Below are positions 43,652-52,376 of a stretch of DNA of 64,000 nt, piece by piece. Made by a program: the position numbers and the translations under genes. Source of the DNA: Bradyrhizobium liaoningense (GTDB taxonomy: Bacteria; Pseudomonadota; Alphaproteobacteria; Rhizobiales; Xanthobacteraceae); NCBI RefSeq assembly GCF_018130785.1, contig NZ_JAFCJT010000001.1:620001-684000 (forward strand), read 5' to 3'. How positions within the stretch are numbered: the first letter of the stretch is position 1; every line of letters begins with the position of its first letter. The notes under the pieces were generated by a model, which was not told the origin of the DNA, made no database searches, and was given only the letters and a program-made list of their open reading frames with translations.

Positions 43652-45334
43652 TCATGCCGTTCGCCCCCATTCGGCATCCTGCAAAAGCCGCCAGTTGATC
43701 TTGTTGCTGGCGGTGCGCGGCAGCTCATCGACGAAGACGACGGCGCGCGGCGCCTTGTAGCTGGCCATCGCGCCGCGCGCCCAGCCGACGATGTCGTCTG
43801 CCGACGTGATGGCGCGCGCGGCTTCATCCAGCACGACCAGGGCCTTTACGGTCTCACCGCGATAATTGTCCGGTGCCGAGACGATGCAGCACTCGCGGAT
43901 GGCGCGGTTCTGGTACATCGCCGCCTCGACCTCGGCCGGCCACACCTTGAAGCCGCTGACATTGATCATCCGCTTCAGGCGGTCGACAGCAAAGAAGTAG
44001 CCTTCGGCGTCGCGATAGCCGAGATCGCCGGTGCGGAGGAACCGTTTTCCCGAGAGTTCGATGAAGGATTCCGCGTTGGCTTCAGGCCTGTTCCAATAGC
44101 CTTGCAGCACCTGCGGTCCATGCACGACGATCTCGCCGACGACATTGTCGTCGAGCTCGATCAGGCTTTCGGGATCGACGACCCTCGCATCGGTCTCGTG
44201 CACGGCAATGCCGAGGCACTGGCGCTTCGGCGCCGCCATCGGGTTGAGGTGCGTGGGCGACATCGTCTCGGTCATGCCATAGCCCTCGACGAAATCGAGG
44301 CCGAAGCGGCTCTTCAGCCGCTCGGCGACCGCAGTCGGCATCGCCGCGCCGCCGCCGGTTAGCACTTTCAGCTTGGCAAAACAGCGGTCGCGGAACCGGG
44401 CGCTGGCGAGCACGTCCACGATCATGGTCGGCGCCGCGTTCCAGAACGACACGCCATAGGTCTCGAACAGGTCCGGCAGCAAATCCCTGTCCCAGCGCGC
44501 CATCAGCAGCAGCGTCGCGCCCGCCACCATCGCCGCATTCATCGAGCCTTGCATGCCCGCGACGTGGAACAGCGGCATGAATCCGGTCATCACGTCGTCT
44601 GCGCCCATTCCATACCAGCGCGCTTGCAGAACGGCGGTGAACAGCGCGCTGCGATGCGTATGCATGCACGCCTTGGGTTTTCCTGTCGTCCCCGAGGTGT
44701 AGGGCAGGATCATCAGATCGTCCGGGCCCGCACTCATCGCACCGGGCTGCAAACCCTGTGCGATTGCGGACGACCAGGAATGCCAACCTGGCGACGACGG
44801 CACCTCCGACGGCGCCTCGGTGACGCATGACGGCAGCGTATAGGGCGTAGCGGCCGGAACCTCGTCGCGATATTGCGCGACGATCGCGTGCGCGATGGCC
44901 TCGTCCGCCAGCGGAGCAAAGACATCGCTGAGCTCGCTGCCAATGATTGCGACCTTGGCCCCGCTGTCCTCGGCGAGATACGCGATCTCCGCAGTCTTGT
45001 TCATGGGGTTGACGGGCACGATCACCCCGTCGGCCCGCATCACCGCGTAGTAGGCGATAACGTATTGCGGCGAGTTCTGCAGCGCGATCATGACACGGTC
45101 GCCGCGCTTCACGCCGCAAGCGCTTTGCAGGAAGCCGGCCAGGGCATCGACCCGCTCGCGCAGCTCGGCATAGCTCAGGCTCGCACCATAAAACACCGTC
45201 GCCGGATGCGAGGGACGATCCAGCGCGGCCCGAACAAGCGCGTCGTAGAGCGTCCCCTCGGGCATCGCGAGATGCCAGGGCTCATCCGCCGGCCAGGCCG
45301 GCGAGCGGTAGGGCGCTGCGTGGTCTGCGTTCAC
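43652..45334 (-). CDS. AMP-dependent acyl-CoA synthetase
   Basis: The 560-residue ANL-family ligase has the P-loop Y-T-S-G-T-T-G-K-P-K, G-Y-G-M-T-E, L-R-T-G-D-L-G and the C-terminal catalytic lysine in P-R-T-A-S-N-K-I. The sequence is of the long/medium-chain or aromatic type. It overlaps the aminotransferase gene by 4 bases, so a carboxylic acid derived from a transaminated amino acid may be its substrate. Substrate specificity is not readable. Confidence 0.85.
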   Translation of the reverse strand: MNADHAAPYRSPAWPADEPWHLAMPEGTLYDALVRAALDRPSHPATVFYGASLSYAELRERVDALAGFLQSACGVKRGDRVMIALQNSPQYVIAYYAVMRADGVIVPVNPMNKTAEIAYLAEDSGAKVAIIGSELSDVFAPLADEAIAHAIVAQYRDEVPAATPYTLPSCVTEAPSEVPSSPGWHSWSSAIAQGLQPGAMSAGPDDLMILPYTSGTTGKPKACMHTHRSALFTAVLQARWYGMGADDVMTGFMPLFHVAGMQGSMNAAMVAGATLLLMARWDRDLLPDLFETYGVSFWNAAPTMIVDVLASARFRDRCFAKLKVLTGGGAAMPTAVAERLKSRFGLDFVEGYGMTETMSPTHLNPMAAPKRQCLGIAVHETDARVVDPESLIELDDNVVGEIVVHGPQVLQGYWNRPEANAESFIELSGKRFLRTGDLGYRDAEGYFFAVDRLKRMINVSGFKVWPAEVEAAMYQNRAIRECCIVSAPDNYRGETVKALVVLDEAARAITSADDIVGWARGAMASYKAPRAVVFVDELPRTASNKINWRLLQDAEWGRTA

Positions 45335-46626
45335 CCGCGCTCCTGGTCTGCGATATCGAGGCCGTGATCGAGCGCATCCAAAAGCAATTCGGCCTCATGC
45401 TCGGAGATGACCAGCGGCGGCGCCAGGAACAGCGAGGTCTGCTCGCCGCTGGTGCCGATTACGGCTCCCGCCTCCAGCGCGCGCTCTGCCACGCGCGAGG
45501 CGATCGGGACCTCCGTGGTGTCGGCGTGCCAGGTGCGCCAGTCCGGACCGTGCAGCTCCACCGTCCAGTGCAGCCCCTGCCCCGCCACGCGCTGCACACT
45601 CGGATGTTTTTGCGCGATCGCGAGCAGACGGCGGATGAACAGCTTTTCGAGGCTCTTCACGTGCTCCAGGACCTTCTCTTCGGAGACGACCTTGAGGTAA
45701 GCGCTGACGGCAGCCATGCTGATGGGATGGCCGCGCAGCGTGCCGTAATTCTGCCAGCTCGAGCCTTTGAGCCGCTCGACGATGTTTTTCGAAACAACGA
45801 CCGCGGCAACCGCGGCCGCACCGCCGCCGAGCGACTTTCCGAGCGTCACGATGTCGGGGCGGCTCTGGGCGCCCTGAAACGCGAACCAGCGTCCCGCGCG
45901 GCCCGCCCCCGTCACGACCTCGTCCGCGATCCAGTACGAGCCGGCCTGCCGCGCGCACCGCGCCACCTCGTCCTGATAGGCGCCATCGTAATAGATGCCG
46001 CCCTGAGTGTAGTCGATGATCGTTGCCGCGGTGTCCGACAGCAGGCGCGTGGCATCGGCCAGATATTCGCTGGGCGGGGTGTTGTTGGCCGGCGCGCCAT
46101 AGATTGCGCCGTCCGGGGCAGGCAGAATCCGCACCGGTGCCATCGGCGCCGGCAGCTTCGAGCCGCCTGCGTGCACGGCGAGGCCGCCGTGCCATTGCGG
46201 CTGCACCGTCATGCTGCGCGACAGGCCGGTGATACCGTGATAGGCGCGCTCGCGCGTCGCCAGAGCCGGGCGCTGCGTCAGTGCCTGACAGAGCGACAGC
46301 GCCATGTCGTTGGCCTCGCTGCCGCTGATGCAGAAGCGCACCGCGCCGACCCAATCCTCCTCGCCCTTGAACGCGGTGGCCATCAGATCCTCGGCGGCTT
46401 GCTCGCGGCCGACCCAGGTCCAGCCTTCGTTCACGACCGGTGTATCGGCCGCGCGGCGGATGGCTTCCACCATTGCGGGATGACGATGTCCGAGACCGCC
46501 ACCGGTGTTGCTGCCGTCGATCAGGCGACGCCCGTCCGACAGGTGAAAATAGACGCCCTCGCCGCCGACCACGGCCATCGGCGCGCTCTCGCCCGCGTTC
46601 AGCCCGGTTCGCAACAATCTGCTCAT
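45331..46626 (-). CDS. Class III (omega-type) PLP-dependent aminotransferase
   Basis: The product is 431 residues from ATG 46626, preceded by GAGGGG. It has F-C-I-S-G-S-E-A-N-D-M-A in the N-terminal PLP region, W-I-A-D-E-V-V-T-G-A-G-R, and the PLP lysine in L-G-K-S-L-G-G-G. Similar enzymes act on omega-amino acids, glutamate semialdehyde or beta-amino acids. It follows hyuB by 10 bases. It would deaminate an amino acid released by hydantoin/oxoprolinase chemistry. Confidence 0.86.
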   Translation of the reverse strand: MSRLLRTGLNAGESAPMAVVGGEGVYFHLSDGRRLIDGSNTGGGLGHRHPAMVEAIRRAADTPVVNEGWTWVGREQAAEDLMATAFKGEEDWVGAVRFCISGSEANDMALSLCQALTQRPALATRERAYHGITGLSRSMTVQPQWHGGLAVHAGGSKLPAPMAPVRILPAPDGAIYGAPANNTPPSEYLADATRLLSDTAATIIDYTQGGIYYDGAYQDEVARCARQAGSYWIADEVVTGAGRAGRWFAFQGAQSRPDIVTLGKSLGGGAAAVAAVVVSKNIVERLKGSSWQNYGTLRGHPISMAAVSAYLKVVSEEKVLEHVKSLEKLFIRRLLAIAQKHPSVQRVAGQGLHWTVELHGPDWRTWHADTTEVPIASRVAERALEAGAVIGTSGEQTSLFLAPPLVISEHEAELLLDALDHGLDIADQERG

Positions 46627-46636
46627 CGCAATCCCC

Positions 46637-48217
46637 TCACTCTGCGGAGACGGCGCCATAGCCGCCGCCGCCGCACATCTCGATCGTGACGAGATCGTCT
46701 TGCTGCAACACCAGGTTCGACTTGCCGTCGATCGCGACGTTCGCGCCCTGCCGGACGAGCGAGATGCGGCAGGCCTTGCCAGGTTCGCCGCCCTGCATTC
46801 CAAACGGCGCAATCACCATGCGCTCGATGCAGGTGGTCAGGTGCATCGAGGGTGCGAGGATGCGATAGGTGCGAACCGAGCCGTCACCGCCGCGGTGAGC
46901 GCCAGCACCACCTGAATTCCAGCGAATAGCCTGCTGCTCGAGCCGGACCGCGTAGTTCGCCTCGATCACCTCGACCGGCGTGTTCGAGGTATTGGACAGA
47001 TGCACCCGCGTCGCCGACATGCCGGCCCGGTCGTGCCGCGCGCCCTCGCCGCCGCCGTGGACCTCGTAGAGCATCTTCCACGAACCGTTCTGCCGCGGCT
47101 CGGCAAAGAACAGCACGCCCGCGGTGGTCGCCCCGCCGGCCGACAGTCGCTCGGGAATGGTGTCCTGCATCGCGCGAAAAATCGCATCGACGATGCGCAT
47201 GGAGGTCTCGTGGTTGCCGGCGGCAACGGACGCCATCCAGCCCGGCTCCAGGATCGAGCCCGGACGCGTGATGATGGTCAACGGCCGGAGCGCACCGGCA
47301 TTCTGGTGCATGTCGCGCCCGCTCATGATGCGCGCGGCATAGGCGACGGCCGAGCGCGCCATGAACGGCGTCGTGTTGCAGAAGTTCGAGACGCGGTCGC
47401 AGCTTCCGGAGAGGTCGAAGGTGGCCTCGTCGCCGCGAATGGTGATCCTGACGTGGATGCGGGCGGGTGCGTTGTTGACGCTGCCGTCGTCGAGATGATC
47501 TTCGCCTTCGTAGACGCCGTCCGGCAGCGCACGCAGGGCCTCGCGCATCTCGAACTCGGAGAGATCGTGCAGGCGCGATTGCGTCGCCGTGAACACCGCC
47601 TTGCCGTGCTCGCGGCAGAGCTCGACGATGCGCTTCTCGCCGGCCTTGGTTGCCGCGATCTGGGCGAGCAGATCGCCCTCGCAGGATTCGGGGTCGCGAA
47701 CGTTGGCCTTGAGCAGCTGCACGATCGGCGCGCTGACGCCGGCCGCGGTGGCGATCAGTACCGGCGGAATCCGCATCGCCTCCTGAAAGGTGTCGATGGC
47801 TTTTGCGAAATAGCTGCCGGGCCAGGTGCCGCCGATGTCGGGCCAGTGCGCGAGGCTCACCGCGAACGCCACGATCTCGCCGTCGAAGAAGACCGGGCGC
47901 ACGACCTTGACGTCGTTGAGATGATTGCCGCCGAGCGGACCGACATTGTAGATCACGACGTCGCCATCGTTCAGGCTGTCGCGCGGCATCACCTTCAGCA
48001 ACTCTGGAATGGTGTAGGCCATCGCGCCGAGATGGATCGGGATGTCGCGGCCCTGTCCGACCAGGCCGCCATGGCCGTCGGTGATCGCGGACGAGAGGTC
48101 GCCGGCCTCGCGCAGCAGCGGCGAGCGCGCCGAGCGCGTCATCACCAAGCTCATCTCCTCGGCCGCGGCGGAAAGCCCGTGCCGGATGACCTCGACGACA
48201 AACGGATCGAGCTTCAT
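46637..48217 (-). CDS. hyuB: Hydantoinase B/oxoprolinase-family protein
   Basis: The 526-residue HyuB-type subunit has E-E-M-S-L-V-M-T-R-S-A-R-S-P near the start, G-H-G-G-L-V-G-Q-G-R-D-I-P and N-D-V-K-V-V-R-P in the first third, and a glycine-rich end, E-M-C-G-G-G-G-Y-G. With HyuA it forms ATP-dependent ring-opening amidohydrolases (N-methylhydantoinase, 5-oxoprolinase) or acetone/acetophenone carboxylase-type complexes. It overlaps hyuA by 4 bases (ATGA). Confidence 0.88.
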   Translation of the reverse strand: MKLDPFVVEVIRHGLSAAAEEMSLVMTRSARSPLLREAGDLSSAITDGHGGLVGQGRDIPIHLGAMAYTIPELLKVMPRDSLNDGDVVIYNVGPLGGNHLNDVKVVRPVFFDGEIVAFAVSLAHWPDIGGTWPGSYFAKAIDTFQEAMRIPPVLIATAAGVSAPIVQLLKANVRDPESCEGDLLAQIAATKAGEKRIVELCREHGKAVFTATQSRLHDLSEFEMREALRALPDGVYEGEDHLDDGSVNNAPARIHVRITIRGDEATFDLSGSCDRVSNFCNTTPFMARSAVAYAARIMSGRDMHQNAGALRPLTIITRPGSILEPGWMASVAAGNHETSMRIVDAIFRAMQDTIPERLSAGGATTAGVLFFAEPRQNGSWKMLYEVHGGGEGARHDRAGMSATRVHLSNTSNTPVEVIEANYAVRLEQQAIRWNSGGAGAHRGGDGSVRTYRILAPSMHLTTCIERMVIAPFGMQGGEPGKACRISLVRQGANVAIDGKSNLVLQQDDLVTIEMCGGGGYGAVSAE

Positions 48218-50223
48218 GCGACCCTCCGCGTCAGGAACAGATTGCCTGATACATCAGGCTTTGCCTGCCAGCCGGGTGGGACCACCACCGTGGACCAGGC
48301 GTCTTCGATGATGGCGGGGCCGCTGACGATGTCGGTCAGCGCGGCGCGATCAATGATGGCAGTCTCGATCTCGTGGAGGCCATCGAACGAGCAGATGCGC
48401 TTGCCAGTGGACACCGCCCTCACCGCGGTCGCCGGACGGCCCACGACGGTCGTTGACGGACGGCGCGCCTGCACGCGTACGGATTCGATGACGCAGGCCT
48501 CGCTCGTCGCATAACCGAACAGCTCGTGATGCCGCGCCAGAAAGTGCGTCTTGAGCTTGGTCACGTCGAGCGGCAAAACAAACGGAACCGGGATGGCATC
48601 GTTCTGCGCCGCATAGCGCATCAACGCCACCAGTTCGACCTGAATCTCCGCCTTGGCAACGCCGTTGGCGATCAGCGGCGCCGAGGCATCGGCGATCAGC
48701 GTCCCGATCCGGTCCGACGCGCGAGCGATATCGATACCGTCGAGGGCAGCGCGAAGCGTCTGCTGCTGGAGGAAGCTGAAATCGGCGGTGAGACAGCCCA
48801 GCGCGGAAAACGCGCTCGATGCGCTGGGCACGACAACCTCTGCAATTCCGTAGAGATCGGCCAGACCGGCGGCATGCATCGGGCCACCGCCGCCGAATGC
48901 CAGCAGCGTGCAGTCGCGCCCGTCGATGCCGCGCTCGACCGTGACGCGGCGCAACGCGCGGGCCATCGTGGCGTTGGCGACCTTGATGATGCCGAGTGCG
49001 GTTTCGGTCAGGCTCAGCCCAAGTGCGCGCGCGATCGGCGCGACGACACGCTTGGCTGCCTCGATGTCGATGCCGATGCGGTCGCCAAGTTTCGTCTCGG
49101 GATTGAGATAGCCGAGCACGGCGTTGGCGTCGGTGATGGTCGGCTCGGTGCCGCCGCGACCGTAGCAGGCAGGCCCCGGCTCGGAGCCGGCGCTCTCCGG
49201 CCCGACCGTGAGGCCGCCGGGACCGTTGCGCACGACCGATCCGCCGCCCGCCCCGATGGAATGAACCGCGAGCATCGGCTGGCGCAGCGGCTTATCGCCG
49301 AGCATGCGGCCGTCGGTCATCTCCGCCTGGCCATCGACGATCAGGCAGACGTCCGTCGTGGTGCCGCCCATGTCGAACGTCAGCATGCGCGATGTGCCGA
49401 GCTGGCGCGCGATGCTGACGGAGGCCGAAACGCCGGCGGCCGGGCCCGACATTGCCATCACTAGCGGTCGCCGCTTCACGGCCGAGATCGGGATCATCGC
49501 GCCGGCGGAGTGAAACACCTGCAAGCCGGGGCCGATCGGCAGCCGCTGTTCCAGCTCGCTCAGATATTCCACCGCGATCGGCATCGCCGCCGCGTTGAAC
49601 ACGGTGGCCGAGGTCCGCTCATATTCGCGCGCTTCGGGATTGACCTCGTGCGACAGCGACACATGGGCGACGACGCCCTTGAGCCGCTCGCCGAGCATCT
49701 TTTCGTGGACGGGATTGGCGTAGGCGTGAAGGAGCGCGACCGCGACGCTCTGCACCCCGGTCTGCTTCAGCCACGCCAGCAGACGTTCGATCTCCGCGTC
49801 GTCGAGCGCCTTCAGCACGCGCCCCTCGTGATCGAGGCGCTCGGCGAGTCCAAAGCATCGCTCCGGCGGCACCAAAGGCTGGGATTTCGGCGGAATGTCG
49901 AGACGATAGAGATCGCGGCGGCGATAGCGCGCGATCTCCAGCACGTCGGCAAATCCGGCCGTAGCGACCAGCGCCACCTTCGGCAGCCGGTTCTCGACGA
50001 TGGCGTTGGTGACGCGCGTGGTGCCGTGGACGAAGCGCTTGACCTCGCTCTTGCGCAGGCCGACCGCCTCGATCGCCTCCAGCATCGCCTGAACGGGCGC
50101 GTCGGGGCGCGATGGCACTTTTGCGATCCGCGCCTCCGCGGAGCCGCGCCGGATCGCGATGATGTCGGTGAAGGTTCCACCGATATCGGTGCCGACTTCC
50201 CAATGATCTTCGGAGGAGCTCAT
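48214..50223 (-). CDS. hyuA: Hydantoinase A/oxoprolinase-family protein (ATPase subunit)
   Basis: The product is 669 residues. The N-terminal Hydant_A_N domain has V-G-T-D-I-G-G-T-F-T-D-I near residues 10-21. The hydantoinase_A domain has F-D-M-G-G-T-T-T-D-V and G-P-E-S-A-G-S-E-P-G-P-A-C-Y-G. It is the actin-like ATPase partner of HyuB. The set is first in its operon, downstream of a MocR regulator. Oxoprolinase, N-methylhydantoinase and carboxylase family members cannot be separated by sight; no third carboxylase subunit is present. Confidence 0.88.
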   Translation of the reverse strand: MSSSEDHWEVGTDIGGTFTDIIAIRRGSAEARIAKVPSRPDAPVQAMLEAIEAVGLRKSEVKRFVHGTTRVTNAIVENRLPKVALVATAGFADVLEIARYRRRDLYRLDIPPKSQPLVPPERCFGLAERLDHEGRVLKALDDAEIERLLAWLKQTGVQSVAVALLHAYANPVHEKMLGERLKGVVAHVSLSHEVNPEAREYERTSATVFNAAAMPIAVEYLSELEQRLPIGPGLQVFHSAGAMIPISAVKRRPLVMAMSGPAAGVSASVSIARQLGTSRMLTFDMGGTTTDVCLIVDGQAEMTDGRMLGDKPLRQPMLAVHSIGAGGGSVVRNGPGGLTVGPESAGSEPGPACYGRGGTEPTITDANAVLGYLNPETKLGDRIGIDIEAAKRVVAPIARALGLSLTETALGIIKVANATMARALRRVTVERGIDGRDCTLLAFGGGGPMHAAGLADLYGIAEVVVPSASSAFSALGCLTADFSFLQQQTLRAALDGIDIARASDRIGTLIADASAPLIANGVAKAEIQVELVALMRYAAQNDAIPVPFVLPLDVTKLKTHFLARHHELFGYATSEACVIESVRVQARRPSTTVVGRPATAVRAVSTGKRICSFDGLHEIETAIIDRAALTDIVSGPAIIEDAWSTVVVPPGWQAKPDVSGNLFLTRRVA

Positions 50224-50648
50224 GTGTGGGGTCAGCTACGCGTGACGTCCGAACCGGACGCCGGGTCCTTGCCGTCCATTGCAACGTCCAATGCCAAACC
50301 GAGAGCGCTCATCATCATCCCCTGTCATGCCACTGCTCGCGAGCGTGCGACAGAGCGGAGGGCTCGGAATAGGGCCAGAGTTGTCGCAAACCACTAGACC
50401 AGCGCACGACCGGCGTTATGCACCGCGCCACCGGCTGCACGTTTTGGTGCAGCCGTGCTCGCCCAGAGTGCAGGCGAGCGCGGATCGTTCCAAGTGAGAA
50501 ACGTGCAGCGCACCACGGATTTCTCCGCGCAAATCGCGACGCCCGCTGCACTGCAATCGAGGCTCTCAAGATCACCTGTCTAATTTACAGGCGATTGAAC
50601 GGCGTTGCGGGATGGCCAGATGCCTACGAGCCATGCACGACAGTCGGC
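50224..50648. promoter_or_regulatory. 425-base region upstream of hyuA with clustered TGCAC motifs
   Basis: This region lies between the mocR stop and the hyuA start. It contains the inverted repeat CGGCTGCAC-GTTTTG-GTGCAGCCG (50432-50455), plus TGCACC (50419-50424), GTGCA (50468-50472 and about 50503-50507) and TGCACTGCA near 50547-50555. That is six TGCA words in about 140 bases. MocR/GabR-type regulators bind repeated short sites in front of the genes they control, so this is a candidate operator cluster. No gene is visible. Confidence 0.45.
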
Positions 50649-52196
50649 TCAGCTTCCCTTTATTGTACGAACAGTAAGAGAGGATATTGCCGGGTCGGAT
50701 GGTGCGTTGCGGGAGCCGCTGCTGAGGCAGGTCGCGATTCTCGCAAGCAACGGCACGGCATCCTCGACGTGCAGGCGCCCGTAGCCGAACACCAGGCCCT
50801 GCCGCGTCGGCTGCTCCAGAAAATTCTGCGACAGAGGCTGCACGTGAATGCCGGCCTGCTTCAGGAGTGCGGCGGCCTCGCGGTCGCTCATCCGCGCCTG
50901 CATCGCGTCGGTGAACAGAGCCACGAGGTGCAGCCCGGTGACGGCGGAGGATACGCTCAGATCGTCGGGCATCAGCGTAGCGATCGCATCGATCAACGCC
51001 TTGCGTCGCTCCGCATAGAGCCGCCGCATTCCGCGCAGATGCCGCAGCAAATGCCCTTCCCGCATGAACTCCGCCAGAGCGAGCTGTCCGATGCCGGAGG
51101 TGTGGACGTCGATCCGCGCACGCCCCTTCGAGAAGCCGTCGATGAAATGCCGGTTCGCGACCATGTAACCGAGCCGCAAATTCGGCATCATGATTTTCGA
51201 GAAGGTGCCAAAGTAGATCACCCGGCCCTCGCGATCGAGCGAGCGCAAGGAGGCGATCATGCTGTCCTGATGCCTGAACTCCGAATTGTAATCGTCCTCG
51301 ATCACCCAGACGTCGTTCTTGTTGGCCCAATCGAGCAGCTCGAGCCGCCGCTCCAGCCGCATGCTGACGCCGAGCGGATATTGATGCGACGGCGTGACCA
51401 CGATCAGTCGCGCGCACGGTGCGCGCCGGATCCCTTCGGAGACGACGAGACCCTTGTCATCGACCGGAATTGGGACGAGCTTCGCACCTGCCGCCGTGAG
51501 CGCCCAGCGCGCCTCGACGAAGCCGGGTTCCTCGACCCAGACCTCGTCGCCGGGATCGAGGATCATGCGGCTGCAGAAATCGAGCGCCCCCGATGTGCCT
51601 GAGGTAACGACGACCTCTTCGGGTGAACAAACGAGACCGCGCACGGAGCCGAGGAAGTTCGCGATTTCGTTGCGCAGCCGCGGATGACCTTCGGGGGGAA
51701 GATCGAGACATTCCTGCTCTTTCGGATTTTGCCAGGACTGGCGCAGCAGGCGTGACCATTCCCTGAACGGGAAGGTCGAGATGTCAGGCGCGCCCGGGCT
51801 GAATTCCGAGGGCCAGTTGGTCTCGTAGTCGAAGGCAAGCAGCGAGCGCCAGCGCTCCGACATGTGGGCGGGCTTGGGTGCAGGCGCGGTGGCTGACGGA
51901 GGCTCCGCATGCGGCGTCGCGACCGATGCGACCATGACGCTGCCGCGCGGCGTCGATTCAAGGTAGCCCTCCGCATAGAGCAGATCCCAGGCGGTCAGCA
52001 CCACCGTGCGCGAACAGCCCAATTCGCGCGCGATCTCGCGCGATCCCAGAAACTGCGTCCCGGCCGGAAAGGCGCGGCGCAAAATGCCATCGCGGATGTG
52101 CGCCGCGATCTGCAGGTGCAGCGGCACGGCCGACGCCCGGTCGATATGCATCCCGGCAAGGGACACGCGCTTGCTCGGGTGACGGCTGTTGTCCAT
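50649..52196 (-). CDS. MocR-family transcriptional regulator (GntR HTH + aminotransferase-like domain)
   Basis: The product is 515 residues. The N-terminal GntR winged HTH spans about residues 20-90 (H-I-R-D-G-I-L-R-R-A-F and G-S-R-E-I-A-R-E-L-G-C-S-R-T-V-V). A proline-rich linker follows, then a fold-type I aminotransferase domain with T-S-G-T-S-G-A-L-D-F and the PLP-site region T-F-S-K-I-M-M. MocR proteins sense PLP plus an amino compound and control amino acid or amine catabolism. Placement before hyuA, and codirectional with it, makes it the likely regulator of the hydantoin island. Confidence 0.88.
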   Translation of the reverse strand: MDNSRHPSKRVSLAGMHIDRASAVPLHLQIAAHIRDGILRRAFPAGTQFLGSREIARELGCSRTVVLTAWDLLYAEGYLESTPRGSVMVASVATPHAEPPSATAPAPKPAHMSERWRSLLAFDYETNWPSEFSPGAPDISTFPFREWSRLLRQSWQNPKEQECLDLPPEGHPRLRNEIANFLGSVRGLVCSPEEVVVTSGTSGALDFCSRMILDPGDEVWVEEPGFVEARWALTAAGAKLVPIPVDDKGLVVSEGIRRAPCARLIVVTPSHQYPLGVSMRLERRLELLDWANKNDVWVIEDDYNSEFRHQDSMIASLRSLDREGRVIYFGTFSKIMMPNLRLGYMVANRHFIDGFSKGRARIDVHTSGIGQLALAEFMREGHLLRHLRGMRRLYAERRKALIDAIATLMPDDLSVSSAVTGLHLVALFTDAMQARMSDREAAALLKQAGIHVQPLSQNFLEQPTRQGLVFGYGRLHVEDAVPLLARIATCLSSGSRNAPSDPAISSLTVRTIKGS

Positions 52197-52231
52197 GTCT
52201 CACCCGTCAGGCAACGCAGGTCCTGTCCACC

Positions 52232-52367
52232 GTCATCCGGGGCGCGCCACTTGGCGCGAGCCCGGAATCCATTTTCCCTCTTCACGCGCCGTGCGATGGT
52301 TTCCGGGTGCACGCTTCCGCCTTCGCTCTTCGAGCTTCGGCGGACAAGTCGCGCGCCCCGGAATGAC
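52232..52367. repeat. Palindromic intergenic repeat element (about 136 bp)
   Basis: The left arm GTCATCCGGGGCGCG (52232-52246) is the inverse of the right arm CGCGCCCCGGAATGAC (52352-52367), with one base missing. A nested pair, CCCGGAATCCAT near 52262 and ATGGTTTCCGGG near 52298, forms an inner inverted repeat. It lies between convergence-free neighbours, downstream of aldehyde dehydrogenase-side DNA and upstream of mocR. Elements of this design (CATTCCGGGGCGCG ends) are dispersed in Bradyrhizobium genomes; I recall the pattern but could not search for copies. Confidence 0.65.
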
Positions 52368-52376
52368 AACGCGACT

